From the NCBI RefSeq assembly GCF_004331385.1, contig NZ_SJON01000004.1, positions 62,001 to 126,000 of the forward strand: 64,000 nt of DNA, given 5' to 3'. Shown piece by piece: positions 1 through 8,659 of the stretch; the first letter of the stretch is position 1, and every line of letters starts with the position of its first letter. The stretch comes from Enterobacter quasihormaechei. Lineage in GTDB: Bacteria > Pseudomonadota > Gammaproteobacteria > Enterobacterales > Enterobacteriaceae. The translations under genes and the position numbers were made by a program. The notes under the pieces are model-generated. The model saw only the letters and a list, made by a program, of their open reading frames with translations. It was not told where the DNA came from and made no database searches.

Positions 1-85
1 TCATTGTAACCCTCGTTGTTTGTATTGCGCGGTTATGCAACATTATGCGCATTGATACTCGATTAAAAATCACAAAGGACTTTCA

Positions 86-856
86 ATGCTCGATTATGCA
101 GCTTTTCCTGAGCAGCGACAAGAGCGGATCCGACAGATCCTTCAGGAGAGCGGAAGGGTGATCTGTACCGAGCTGGCGAGCCAGATGAAGGTGTCCGAGC
201 ACACCATTCGCCGTGATTTACATGAACTTAGCAAAGAAGGCTATTGCAAAAAGGTCTATGGCGGCGCGGTGCTTCAGCTCCCGGATGCGGGCAGTTTTTT
301 CAGCCGCGAGCAGAAAATAAGTGCAGAAAAGCACACAATCGCGCAGAAAGCTGCAACGCTGGTTCAGGCGGGCGGGTGCATTTTTATCGACGCGGGGACG
401 ACAAATCTGGCGCTGGCGAAAGCCCTTCCGGCGGATCTTAACGTCACGGTGGTAACCAACTCCCCGGCGATTGCCGCGGAGCTGCTGCATCATCCTCTGT
501 GCGACGTGATCGTCACCGGCGGGCAGATCCAGCGAGCGTCCGGCGGAACGGTTGGCGCCACGGCGGCGAACCAGATCCAGGGCATTATCTTCGATCAGGC
601 CTTTATCGGCGGCTGTGCGATGGATCCTGAGACGGGGCTTACGGGGTTTGATTTTGCCGACTGCGAGTTTAAAAAAGCCGTGATTGCCCAGAGTACCCAG
701 ACCATTGTGGCCCTGACCGCAGACAAAATTCCCGGCGTAGCGCGCTTTGTGGTAGCGAAGAGCCGCGACATTGATGTGCTGGTGGTAGAAGAGAGGATAG
801 AACAGGGCGTTTTTGACGCGCTGGCGGCGCAGGATGTTCGCATTGTGTGTGCCTGA
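86..856 (+). CDS. DeoR-family transcriptional regulator
   Basis: A 256-residue DeoR/GlpR-type repressor. The N-terminal winged helix-turn-helix (about residues 10-60) includes VSEHTIRRDLHELSKEG, the family's recognition helix. A sugar-phosphate-sensing DeoRC domain follows, with the typical 'IFIDAGTTN' motif near residues 99-107 and the 'TGG' and 'GG' phosphate-contact stretches. The start at 86 is preceded by AAAGGA. These proteins usually repress a neighbouring carbohydrate operon and are relieved by a phosphorylated sugar. No sugar gene follows here, so the target lies upstream of the window or elsewhere. The family is clear; the specific regulator is not recognised. Confidence 0.85.
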   Translation: MLDYAAFPEQRQERIRQILQESGRVICTELASQMKVSEHTIRRDLHELSKEGYCKKVYGGAVLQLPDAGSFFSREQKISAEKHTIAQKAATLVQAGGCIFIDAGTTNLALAKALPADLNVTVVTNSPAIAAELLHHPLCDVIVTGGQIQRASGGTVGATAANQIQGIIFDQAFIGGCAMDPETGLTGFDFADCEFKKAVIAQSTQTIVALTADKIPGVARFVVAKSRDIDVLVVEERIEQGVFDALAAQDVRIVCA

Positions 857-919
857 GGACTTTCACGGGTAAAACAGGCTACACTCTGGTTTTGAGCGCT
901 AAATGCTGAGGACGTAACA

Positions 920-1522
920 ATGCACTACACACTGAAAGAAAGCGACAAAGACAAAGCGGAAGGGTCAAGCGGCGCGGGCGCTCTTCAGCAAAAACTGCTG
1001 GAATCCCGTTCGATTGTCATCTCCGGTGAGATTAACCAGGAGCTGGCCCAGAAGGTCATCACCCAGTTGATCCTGCTGCAAAGCGTCAGCAACGATCCGA
1101 TCAAGCTGTACATCAACAGCCAGGGCGGCCACGTGGAAGCGGGCGACACCATCCACGACTTCATTAAGTTCATCCGTCCGGAAGTGCACGTGATCGGCAC
1201 CGGCTGGGTGGCGAGCGCCGGGATCACCATCTTCCTGGCAGCGAAAAAAGAGCACCGTTACTCGCTGCCGAATACTCGCTTTATGATCCACCAGCCGCTG
1301 GGCGGCGTGCGCGGTCAGGCGACGGATATCGAGATCGAAGCGCGCGAGATCATCCGCATGCTGGAACGCGTGAACAAGCTGATTGCTGACGCCACCGGCC
1401 AGCCGCTGGAGAAAGTGAAGAAAGACACTGACCGCAACTTCTGGATGTCCCCGGCGGAAGCGCTGGACTACGGGATTGTGGGCAAGCTGATTACCCATTA
1501 TGACGAGCTGAACCTGGATTAA
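920..1522 (+). CDS. ClpP-like serine peptidase (second ClpP paralogue)
   Basis: A 200-residue protein of the ClpP/crotonase fold. The likely catalytic triad is visible as Ser99 (in VASAG), His124 (in MIHQPLGG) and Asp171 (in DTDR). The oxyanion-loop region NSQGGHVEAG lies at about 66-75. The ClpP signature residues are kept, but ASMGA is replaced by ASAGI and there is no long propeptide. The housekeeping clpP is normally next to clpX and lon, which are not here, so this is a paralogue standing alone. It could form its own tetradecamer, join mixed ClpP rings, or act without ClpA or ClpX. The start at 920 follows GAGGACG. A REP-like hairpin lies directly downstream. Confidence 0.85.
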   Translation: MHYTLKESDKDKAEGSSGAGALQQKLLESRSIVISGEINQELAQKVITQLILLQSVSNDPIKLYINSQGGHVEAGDTIHDFIKFIRPEVHVIGTGWVASAGITIFLAAKKEHRYSLPNTRFMIHQPLGGVRGQATDIEIEAREIIRMLERVNKLIADATGQPLEKVKKDTDRNFWMSPAEALDYGIVGKLITHYDELNLD

Positions 1523-1531
1523 GTTTTAGCC

Positions 1532-1577
1532 CGCGCGTGCGTCGGGTGACGGCTTCGCCATACCCGACCTACGCGCG
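1532..1577. repeat. REP-like inverted repeat
   Basis: The arms GTCGGGT and ACCCGAC form a hairpin, extended outward by CGCGCGT/ACGCGCG. It is of the same REP type as many other gaps in this window. It lies just after the clpP-like gene and may protect the 3' end of its mRNA or end transcription. Confidence 0.7.
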
Positions 1578-1656
1578 CTCGTTTGACCCATGACAAGTTC
1601 CCCCCCAGCCGTCTCCCCTATAATCGCGCCTGTTTACCCTCTCACTGGTGCTAACC

Positions 1657-2778
1657 ATGGCGTATCAACTGAACCTGAACTGGCCGGAATTTCTTAAAAA
1701 ATACTGGCAAAAACAACCTGTTGTGCTGAAAAATGCCTTCCCGAATTTTGTCGATCCGATTACGCCGGACGAGCTGGCGGGTCTGGCGATGGAGCCGGAA
1801 GTCGATAGCCGCCTGGTAAGCCATGCCAACGGCAAGTGGCAGGCGAGCAACGGTCCGTTTGAGCATTTCGATAACCTCGGTGAAACCGGCTGGTCCCTGC
1901 TGGCGCAGGCGGTGAACCACTGGCATATGCCCGCCGCCGAACTGGTGCGTCCGTTCCGCGTGCTGCCGGACTGGCGTCTTGATGACCTGATGATCTCCTT
2001 CTCCGTTCCGGGGGGCGGCGTGGGGCCGCATATCGATCAGTACGATGTGTTTATCATCCAGGGGATGGGTAGCCGTCGCTGGCGCGTGGGTGACAAGCTG
2101 CCGATGCGTCAGTTCTGCCCGCATCCGGCGCTGCTGCATGTCGATCCGTTTGAGCCGATCATCGACGAAGATCTTGAGCCGGGCGATATCCTCTATATTC
2201 CGCCTGGATTCCCGCATGACGGCTTCACCCATGAAACCGCGCTCAACTACTCCGTCGGCTTCCGCGGGCCGAACGGCCGCGATCTGTTCAGCAGCTTTGC
2301 TGATTACGCGCTGGAAAACGATCTGGGCGGCGAGCACTACAGCGATCCGGATCTGACCTGCCGCGAACACCCGGGCCGCGTCGAGCAGTATGAACTCGAT
2401 CGTATCCGCCAGATGATGATCGACATGATTAGCAAACCGGACGATTTCACGAAATGGTTTGGCAGCTTCGTCTCCACGCCGCGTCACGAGCTGGATATTG
2501 CCGCCGCCGAGCCACCGTATTCAGCGGAAGAGGTTCTCGACGCGCTGCAAGGGGGCGAAACGCTCTCCCGTCTGAGCGGGCTGCGCGTGCTGAACGTCAA
2601 CGGCAGCGTCTTTATCAACAGTGAACAGCTGGAAACGGCGGATATGAACGGGGCAGACGCGCTGTGCCGCTACACCGAGCTCGGCCAGGCCGAGCTGGGC
2701 GACGCGCTGAATAATCCGGCGTTTGTGGACGAGCTGACCGGATTGATTAACCAGGGCTACTGGTTCTTCGACGAGTAA
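1657..2778 (+). CDS. roxA: Ribosomal protein uL16 arginine 3-hydroxylase RoxA
   Basis: A 2-oxoglutarate/Fe(II) JmjC-type oxygenase (373 residues) that hydroxylates an arginine of ribosomal protein L16. It is clearly collinear with E. coli RoxA (YcfD). The iron ligands are visible as His125 and Asp127 (GPHIDQYD) and His187 (GFPHDG), within a cupin core at about residues 90-210; the C-terminal winged-helix part ends in GYWFFDE. The start was placed at MAYQLNLNW rather than three codons earlier because E. coli RoxA begins at the matching residue. A TATAAT at 1619-1624 could be the -10 box, but I see no well-spaced -35. In E. coli the gene lies elsewhere, beside phoQ, so this position is a rearrangement relative to K-12. 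Confidence 0.95.
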   Translation: MAYQLNLNWPEFLKKYWQKQPVVLKNAFPNFVDPITPDELAGLAMEPEVDSRLVSHANGKWQASNGPFEHFDNLGETGWSLLAQAVNHWHMPAAELVRPFRVLPDWRLDDLMISFSVPGGGVGPHIDQYDVFIIQGMGSRRWRVGDKLPMRQFCPHPALLHVDPFEPIIDEDLEPGDILYIPPGFPHDGFTHETALNYSVGFRGPNGRDLFSSFADYALENDLGGEHYSDPDLTCREHPGRVEQYELDRIRQMMIDMISKPDDFTKWFGSFVSTPRHELDIAAAEPPYSAEEVLDALQGGETLSRLSGLRVLNVNGSVFINSEQLETADMNGADALCRYTELGQAELGDALNNPAFVDELTGLINQGYWFFDE

Positions 2779-2816
2779 CAGCAGGCGGCGTTTAGTCAGC
2801 CTAAACGCCGCTACGT

Positions 2817-3005
2817 TCAAACCAGCATGTTACACGCCTTCCAGTAGTTCAAAAGCCGCTCGTCGTCGCGCTCTTTCTCCGCTTTGATTTTCATCGCCTG
2901 GGCCAGGTTCTCTCGCGATACCTCATGGCCTTTTTGCACGATGTCTAACACCGCTTCACCAAGAGCCAGCGAAATTTCTGCCCGATTATTGTTGCGAATC
3001 GTCAT
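2817..3005 (-). CDS. Small uncharacterised protein (62 aa)
   Basis: A 62-residue hydrophilic, probably helical protein. A very strong ribosome-binding site, GAGGAGG, lies seven bases before the ATG, which supports a real gene. The pattern 'ALGEAVLDIVQKGHEVSRENL' loosely resembles the YmgB/AriR biofilm-regulator family (alternating hydrophobics, then a turn and 'VSxENL'), but the match is too weak to assign. It converges on roxA with a gap of about 40 bases and is divergent from the DUF2171 gene, with an AT-rich spacer that may hold promoters for both. Confidence 0.6.
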   Translation of the reverse strand: MTIRNNNRAEISLALGEAVLDIVQKGHEVSRENLAQAMKIKAEKERDDERLLNYWKACNMLV

Positions 3006-3224
3006 AAATACCTCCTCGTTGGTTGCGATAATTTAATTATGAACGGGAAATAATCAGTCGGTAATAATTCATCTCATTCTTATTTTTTCAATTCGGCGTT
3101 AAATAGACATAATATTCCATTCTGTCAATGATGTTTCAAAATGCTAATAAGCCTTTTAAGCCTGAATTTATGCGCTACAGTTAATTTCGTGCAACAGGCA
3201 AATAACCGAAACAGGAGAATGATT

Positions 3225-3458
3225 ATGGTAGATAAAAGCGCAATTAAGGATCACACTCAGGTTGTCGCCAGCTGCGGAACGCACGTCGGGGTTGTGGACC
3301 ATTTAGACGGTGAGCGTATCAAGCTTGCGAAGAGCGACCCGGAATCGGGCGGCAAGCACCACTTTATTCCTCTCGGCTGGGTCGATAAGGTCGAAGATAA
3401 TAAAGTTGTCCTGACCAAAAACCATAAAGAGGTTTTTGCTGAGTGGCAGGAAGCATAA
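3225..3458 (+). CDS. DUF2171-family small protein
   Basis: A 77-residue protein of the DUF2171 type: about 50 residues forming a small beta-barrel-like domain ('GTHVGVVDHLDGERIKL ... HHFIPLGWVDKV'), resembling PRC-barrel-like stress proteins. ACAGGAG lies seven bases before ATG 3225, whereas the in-frame ATG at 3219 would sit directly against it, so 3225 is chosen. The function is unknown. DUF2171 genes are often stress or stationary-phase induced, which is family knowledge and not shown by this sequence. Confidence 0.8.
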   Translation: MVDKSAIKDHTQVVASCGTHVGVVDHLDGERIKLAKSDPESGGKHHFIPLGWVDKVEDNKVVLTKNHKEVFAEWQEA

Positions 3459-3460
3459 AA

Positions 3461-3511
3461 TATATTTCTCGTGAAGAAATATACGCCTTCGCTCCGGCTT
3501 TGTCCGGAGCG
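3461..3511 (+). terminator. Paired hairpins after the DUF2171 gene
   Basis: Two adjacent inverted repeats: TATATTTCT/AGAAATATA (3461-3483) and CGCTCCGG/CCGGAGCG (3490-3511). The second is GC-rich but lacks a T-run, so it may be a processing or weak termination structure rather than a classic terminator. Confidence 0.4.
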
Positions 3512-3597
3512 GAATAGTGTCTGCGCCCGGTGATTGCTGACATGGCAAAGGGATGGTACTGTTTTGCCTGACCTTTCCCCGATGCAGGCCCCGAATT

Positions 3598-4551
3598 ATG
3601 CTCCAGAGCGAAAATAGATCAGCGAAACGCCTATTTTTTGTTGAAGATTTTCAGATATTCGGCGAGCGCTACGGCATCGACTACCGTTTCCCGCTGTTAC
3701 AAGGGGAGCAGGTCAGCGGCAGCCCGGTGTTGCAGGGGAATGTGGAAGAGATGACGCTCTCGTCCGGCATTTCGCTGACCCATTCCGACGTGCATGTATT
3801 ACAACCCTACGAAACCACATCCCGCCACAGCAGCCCGCTCTATATGCTGGTCGTCCTGGAAGGGTGCGTTACGATCGCGCTCAATGGCATCGACTATCAC
3901 GTGCGTCCCGGCATGGCGTTCAGCGCCCGTCTGAGTGAGGAACAGGTGATGAGCGCGCGTCACGACGCCGACAGCGCGCTGAAAACACTCTCGTTTGGCG
4001 TGTACCCGCATGAAGCCGGGCGTGAAGCCCTGCTTGAGTCGCTGCTGCTGGAATGGCAAAACCTGAATACACCCACGTTTGTCTGGCACGTTCCCGAGTT
4101 TGTTATGTCAGGCATTCAGCATGCGCAGCAGCAGAGGGGAAGCGTGCTCGCGCGTAAGCTGCTGCTGGAGGGACTGATGTACCAGCTGCTCGGCCACGGC
4201 CTGAACCAGCGCCAGCAGCCCTGCCCGAGCCGCCCTGAGCATGCGCGCCTGGAACGCGTGCGGGGCATGCTGGAACAGTCTCCTGAACGGGATCATACTC
4301 TCGCGCAGCTGGCGGCCCTGGCTGCCATGAGCCCAAGCAGCCTGCGCAGCAAGTTCCGTCAGCGCTACGGCTGCACGCTTTTCGATTATCTCCGCGACTG
4401 TCGCCTTGCGCTGGCGCGCCGCTATCTGCTGGAGGGCCACAGCGTGCAGCAGGCGGCCTGGATGTGCGGGTATCAGCATGCCACCAATTTCGCCACCGCG
4501 TTTCGTCGTCATTACGGGATTTCACCGGGCGACGTGCGCAAACTCCGCTAA
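3598..4551 (+). CDS. AraC-family regulator next to a siderophore receptor
   Basis: A 317-residue protein with an N-terminal cupin-like sensor (about 1-170) and a C-terminal AraC DNA-binding domain with two helix-turn-helices (about 220-317; 'LAQLAALAAMSPSSLRSKFRQRYG', 'QQAAWMCGYQHATNFATAFRRHYGISPGDVRK'). The organisation matches PchR/YbtA-type regulators, which sense an iron-loaded siderophore and activate its receptor. The receptor gene follows on the same strand after 139 bases, which fits that role. The start at 3598 (MLQSENRS) is chosen over 3553 because the upstream extension looks unrelated to the family; this is inference. Confidence 0.8.
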   Translation: MLQSENRSAKRLFFVEDFQIFGERYGIDYRFPLLQGEQVSGSPVLQGNVEEMTLSSGISLTHSDVHVLQPYETTSRHSSPLYMLVVLEGCVTIALNGIDYHVRPGMAFSARLSEEQVMSARHDADSALKTLSFGVYPHEAGREALLESLLLEWQNLNTPTFVWHVPEFVMSGIQHAQQQRGSVLARKLLLEGLMYQLLGHGLNQRQQPCPSRPEHARLERVRGMLEQSPERDHTLAQLAALAAMSPSSLRSKFRQRYGCTLFDYLRDCRLALARRYLLEGHSVQQAAWMCGYQHATNFATAFRRHYGISPGDVRKLR

Positions 4552-4647
4552 CGTAATTTCGCCCATCGCGCGAACGCATCCCGTGCGGTTTAGCATCGCG
4601 CATACGTAACCTGGCGGCGCGCATAGCCGTTTGCACTCTCAAAAAGG

Positions 4648-4672
4648 TAATAATTCTTATTAACAATAAGAA
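4648..4672 (+). promoter_or_regulatory. Candidate Fur box overlapping a 19-bp palindrome
   Basis: Just upstream of the receptor gene, 4648-4662 reads TAATAATTCTTATTA, 11 of 14 matches to the 7-1-7 Fur core. Overlapping it, 4654-4672 is a perfect inverted repeat, TTCTTATT-AAC-AATAAGAA. The palindrome could be part of the Fur site or a separate operator. Its position, 20-40 bases before the ATG, suits repression. Confidence 0.5.
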
Positions 4673-4690
4673 ATATCTCTGGAGAGGGTT

Positions 4691-6781
4691 ATGTTTGCTA
4701 AATCGCGTCTGGCACTGCTGGTGGGATGGGTTACCGGTAGCGTCGCTTTTCCTTTACTGGCGCAGGATGCGCAAAAAACTGACACCGTGGTGGTGACCTC
4801 GCAGATGCAGTCTGCGGCCACCAAGCTTGAAACGCCGGATATTGAAACTCCGCAGTCGGTCTCTATCGTCACGCGCGAGCAGTTCGAAGAGCAGGGCGCA
4901 ACCAGCGTGCGTCAGGCCGTGAGCTACACGCCGGGGGTCTACAGCAACCAGATTGGGGCGTCTAACCGCTTTGACTACATGGTGCTGCGCGGCTTCTCTG
5001 ACGGCAGCCTGGACAACGTCTACCTGGACGGCCTGAAGATGATGGGCGACACCAACTCCCACAGCTCGCTGGTGGTTGATCCCTGGTTCCTGGACAGTAT
5101 CGAAGTCGTGCGCGGCCCGGCCTCCGTGCTCTATGGCCGTTCATCGCCGGGCGGGATTGTGGCGCTTACCTCCCGTAAGCCGTCGTTCGATCCGGGCGGG
5201 GAGATCAAGCTTTTTGCCGGGAACAATAGCCAGCGTGGGGCGATGTTCGACGTCACCGGCCCGGTTGATGATAACGACCGCGTGGCGGTGCGCCTCAGCG
5301 GGATGACCCGCTATGCCGATTCCCAGTTCGATCCGCTGAAGGAAGAGCGTTATGCGCTGATGCCGAGCCTGACCTGGCGTATCACCGATAACACCCGTCT
5401 GGATCTTATGGCCTACCTGCACCGCGATCCGGAAGGCGGCAGCCACTCCGGCCTGCCGTATGAGGGCACCGTTGTGCCGCACAGCGGGAAGAAAATCTCC
5501 AACACGTTCTTTGAAGGTGAAGACGATTACGACAAGTACGATCGTCGGGAAAACATGGTCGGCTATAACCTTGAGCACCTGTTTGACAGCGGCTGGTCCG
5601 TGCGCCAGAAGCTGCGCTACCTGCACACCAAAGTGGAGCTGAACCAGGTGTATGCCGCAGGCTGGTTGAATGACACCGAGCTGAACCGCGGTTATTCCGG
5701 CTCCGACGAGAAGATGAACGCCATCACCCTGGATAATCAGGTCGACGGCAGCTTCGACACCGGGGCGGTAAACCACCGCGTGCTGATCGGCATGGACTAC
5801 CAGGACCGCACCAACAACGTGACCGGCTACTATGGCGGCTTCCCGCCGATTGACGCCTTCCACCCGGTTTACGGTGCGAAGCCGGATTACATCACCCAGT
5901 ACAGCAGGGAAAAGCATAAGCTTCGCCAGACCGGCTACTACCTACAGGATCAGATGTCCGTTGACCGCTGGCGCCTGACGCTCGGCGGGCGTTACGACCA
6001 GGTGAGCGTGTCGAACGTCGACAACTTTAACCACACCCGCAGCGATCTGGATAAAAACAACTTCAGCAGCCGCGCGGCGCTGCTGTATCTGTTTGATAAC
6101 GGCGTTGCCCCGTACGTGAGCTACTCCACCGCCTTTACGCCGACCAGCTTTGCCGACGAGCAGGGCAATATCCTGGATCCGATGAAGGGCAAGCAGTGGG
6201 AAGCGGGCGTGAAGTATGAGCCAGAAGGGATGAACAGCCAGTTCAGCGCCTCGGTGTTCCGCATCAACCAGAAGAACATTGCCACCAAAGAGGAGCCGAC
6301 CGATCCGTACCGTTCCATCGGTGAAATCGAATCCGAAGGCGTTGAGCTGGAGGCGATTGGTCAGCTGACCGACAGCCTGCGCATGCAGGCGGCGTATACC
6401 TACACGGATATTCGCTATAAGAAGAGCAGCCCGGAAGAGGAGGGCAAGCGCGCGGTTTATGCCCCGCGTAACATGGCCAGCGCCTGGCTGAGCTACGACG
6501 TCAAAACCGGCCCGCTGGACGGCCTGACCGTCGGCTCCGGCGTGCGCTATGTCAACGGGATCGCCAGCGATCGCCAGAACACCCATACGCTTCCGTCGTA
6601 TACGCTGGTGGACATGGTCGTGGGGTATGACCTGTCAAAAGTGGGGCTTACGGGCGTGAGCGCGCAGCTGAACGTCAATAACCTGACGGACAAAAGCTAC
6701 GTTGCGGCGTGTAACTCGCTCTCTTACTGTTATTTCGGCGCAGAACGCAGCATTGTGGGCAGCGTTTCGTGGAAGTTCTGA
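4691..6781 (+). CDS. TonB-dependent hydroxamate siderophore receptor (FoxA/FhuA type)
   Basis: A 696-residue outer-membrane receptor. Signal peptide about residues 1-24 (cleavage after LLAQ), TonB box 'DTVVVTS' near 30, plug domain about 45-155 ('QSVSIVTREQFEEQGATSVRQAVSYTPGV', 'LRGF', 'VRGPASVLYGRSSPGGIV'), then a 22-strand barrel ending in phenylalanine (VSWKF). The closing region 'NVNNLTDKSYVAACNSLSYCYFGAERS' resembles both FoxA (ferrioxamine) and FhuA (ferrichrome), including the cysteine pair. It imports an iron-hydroxamate siderophore using TonB-ExbBD energy; the exact ligand cannot be read from the sequence. The upstream AraC gene is the likely activator and Fur the likely repressor. 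Confidence 0.88.
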   Translation: MFAKSRLALLVGWVTGSVAFPLLAQDAQKTDTVVVTSQMQSAATKLETPDIETPQSVSIVTREQFEEQGATSVRQAVSYTPGVYSNQIGASNRFDYMVLRGFSDGSLDNVYLDGLKMMGDTNSHSSLVVDPWFLDSIEVVRGPASVLYGRSSPGGIVALTSRKPSFDPGGEIKLFAGNNSQRGAMFDVTGPVDDNDRVAVRLSGMTRYADSQFDPLKEERYALMPSLTWRITDNTRLDLMAYLHRDPEGGSHSGLPYEGTVVPHSGKKISNTFFEGEDDYDKYDRRENMVGYNLEHLFDSGWSVRQKLRYLHTKVELNQVYAAGWLNDTELNRGYSGSDEKMNAITLDNQVDGSFDTGAVNHRVLIGMDYQDRTNNVTGYYGGFPPIDAFHPVYGAKPDYITQYSREKHKLRQTGYYLQDQMSVDRWRLTLGGRYDQVSVSNVDNFNHTRSDLDKNNFSSRAALLYLFDNGVAPYVSYSTAFTPTSFADEQGNILDPMKGKQWEAGVKYEPEGMNSQFSASVFRINQKNIATKEEPTDPYRSIGEIESEGVELEAIGQLTDSLRMQAAYTYTDIRYKKSSPEEEGKRAVYAPRNMASAWLSYDVKTGPLDGLTVGSGVRYVNGIASDRQNTHTLPSYTLVDMVVGYDLSKVGLTGVSAQLNVNNLTDKSYVAACNSLSYCYFGAERSIVGSVSWKF

Positions 6782-6792
6782 ATCGTTGATTT

Positions 6793-6825
6793 TGCCGGGT
6801 GGCGGCTTCGCCTTACCCGGCCTAC
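6793..6825. repeat. REP element
   Basis: A typical REP palindrome (GCCGGGTGGCGGC...CCGGCCTAC) in the convergent gap between the receptor gene and yjiR. Confidence 0.8.
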
Positions 6826-6860
6826 TCTATTCCGTAGCGCCACCGGCGCTAAAAAACGTA

Positions 6861-8276
6861 CTACTCCTCCATCGCAATCACAATCGCCTCGCCCATCTTC
6901 TTCAACGCCTCGCGATGTTTATCCGTCGGCGGCAGCGCCACGTTGATCCGCAGGCAGTTGCGGTACTTCCCTGATGCGGAAAACAGCGACCCGGCCGCCG
7001 CCTGGATCTTCAGCCGACACAGCTGCTTGCTGACGCACACCATATCCACCGTTTCCGGCAGCTCGACCCACAGCAGAAAGCTCCCCTGCGGGCGCGTGAC
7101 GCAAATCTCTGCCGGGAAATATTGCCGTACCCAGCAGGTGTAGGTTTCCATATTGTGCTGATAAATCTGGCGCATCCGCCGCACGTGGCGATGGTAATGC
7201 CCGTCGCGAATAAACGCCGCCACCGCCATCTGCGTGCCCGGCACGTTAAACCCGCCCGCGGCGTACTTCATGTGCATCACCCGGTCGTAATAGCGGCCCG
7301 GGACAATCCAGCCGACGCGCAGCCCGGGTGCCACGGTCTTGGTAAATGAGCTGCACAAGATCACGCGGCCATCAATGTCCATCGAGTGAATGGTGCGCGG
7401 GCGTGGGTACTCCGCCGCCAGCTCGCCGTAGATATCATCCTCCACAATCACGATATCGTGCCGCTGGGCGAGCGCCAGCACCTGCTTCTTGCGCGCTTCC
7501 GGCATGATAAACCCGAGCGGGTTGTTGCAGTTGGGTACCAGGATCACCGCTTTTATCGGCCACTGCTCCAGCGCCAGCTCTAACGCCTCAATGCTGATCC
7601 CGGTCTCGGGATCGGTAGGTATCTCAATCGCCTTGATGTCATACCCGCGCAGCATCTGCATGGTGCCGTGAAACGACGGGGACTCCACCGCCACGATGTC
7701 CCCCGGTTTACACACCGAGAGCAGGGCGATCGACAGCGCGCCGTGGCAGCCGTTGGTGATGACAATCTCGTTTGCCGCGACGGTAGAGCCGCCGTCCAGC
7801 ATCAGGCGGGCGATCTGTTCGCGCAGCTCAAGGCGGCCATCGAGCACGTCATAGCTCAGCATCTCGCTCGGGTTATGCTGCGCAAGGCGGCTCATCTCGC
7901 GCCACAGGGGCTTCAGGCTTGGCTGATTTACGTCCGGCGAGCCGCCGCCAAACGAAATCATCTCTTTGTCGGCGCGGGCGTCCAGCAGCATCATCACCTC
8001 ATCCCACTGGGTGACGTCAACCGGGCGCTGTACCGGGCGCGTCATCGCCGGAACGGGCGGCTGGGCTTTGCGTTTCGAGACAAAATAGCCGGAGCGCGGC
8101 TGGGGGGTGATCAGCTGAAGATTTTCGAGGATCTGGTAGGCCTGCTGTATGGTGCTGATGCTCACGCCGTGCTCCTGGCTCAGGGCTCGCACCGACGGCA
8201 GACGCTCGCCGCTGCGATACAGCCCTTGTTCAATGCGTTCTGCCAGAAGGTTGGCGAGGTGTTGATAGCGCGTCAT
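6861..8276 (-). CDS. yjiR: MocR-type regulator YjiR (GntR HTH fused to aminotransferase domain)
   Basis: A 471-residue protein with an N-terminal GntR winged helix (about 1-70; 'RLPSVRALSQEHGVSISTIQQAYQ') fused to a fold-type I aminotransferase domain. The PLP lysine is in 'SSFTKTVAPG', with 'VPNCNNPLGF' and 'VEDDIYGE' as cofactor contacts. It matches E. coli YjiR almost residue for residue, starting MTRYQHLA. As in E. coli it is divergent from yjiS, with about 175 bases between. MocR proteins use PLP to control a nearby gene, often in the divergent direction; YjiR's target is not established. Confidence 0.92.
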   Translation of the reverse strand: MTRYQHLANLLAERIEQGLYRSGERLPSVRALSQEHGVSISTIQQAYQILENLQLITPQPRSGYFVSKRKAQPPVPAMTRPVQRPVDVTQWDEVMMLLDARADKEMISFGGGSPDVNQPSLKPLWREMSRLAQHNPSEMLSYDVLDGRLELREQIARLMLDGGSTVAANEIVITNGCHGALSIALLSVCKPGDIVAVESPSFHGTMQMLRGYDIKAIEIPTDPETGISIEALELALEQWPIKAVILVPNCNNPLGFIMPEARKKQVLALAQRHDIVIVEDDIYGELAAEYPRPRTIHSMDIDGRVILCSSFTKTVAPGLRVGWIVPGRYYDRVMHMKYAAGGFNVPGTQMAVAAFIRDGHYHRHVRRMRQIYQHNMETYTCWVRQYFPAEICVTRPQGSFLLWVELPETVDMVCVSKQLCRLKIQAAAGSLFSASGKYRNCLRINVALPPTDKHREALKKMGEAIVIAMEE

Positions 8277-8452
8277 GCTGTATCCTTTATTTTCACCATA
8301 CAGATTGTTAAACCAGTACAGATTGCCGCAAAAAACGGCATGCAGATACCGTTTTAGCGGATCTGTATGTTAAACAAAAGTTGTTTTTGCATCTGTATTG
8401 CGCAGGCCGATTTCCAGGATGATAACCCCACTGGCACAGTGAGGAGAGCATC

Positions 8453-8614
8453 ATGGAATTCTACGAGAACCGTTCAAAACGTCCGTTCGTCGTGTTTGTC
8501 TGGATCGGCAAAACGATCCGCAACTGGTATCGCATCAACCGGACCCGCCGCATCCTGAGCCAGATGAGCGACGAGCAGCTCAGGGACGTAGGGTTATCGC
8601 GACATGATGTATAA
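8453..8614 (+). CDS. yjiS: DUF1127 small protein YjiS
   Basis: A 53-residue basic protein: MEFYENRSKRP start, then 'IGKTIRNWYRINRTRRILSQ' and the DUF1127 hallmark 'MSDEQLRDVGLSRHDV'. It matches E. coli YjiS along its length. GAGGAGAG precedes the ATG. DUF1127 proteins are arginine-rich small proteins linked in other bacteria to phosphate and carbon metabolism or RNA binding; the E. coli function is unknown. Confidence 0.9.
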   Translation: MEFYENRSKRPFVVFVWIGKTIRNWYRINRTRRILSQMSDEQLRDVGLSRHDV

Positions 8615-8622
8615 CGCGGATC

Positions 8623-8655
8623 GTAGGCCGGGTAAGGCGCAGCCGCCACCCGGCG
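8623..8655. repeat. REP element
   Basis: A REP palindrome (GTAGGCCGGGTAAGGCGCAG...CCACCCGGCG) between the convergent yjiS and the next MocR gene, five bases from that gene's stop. Confidence 0.8.
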
Positions 8656-8659
8656 ATGT

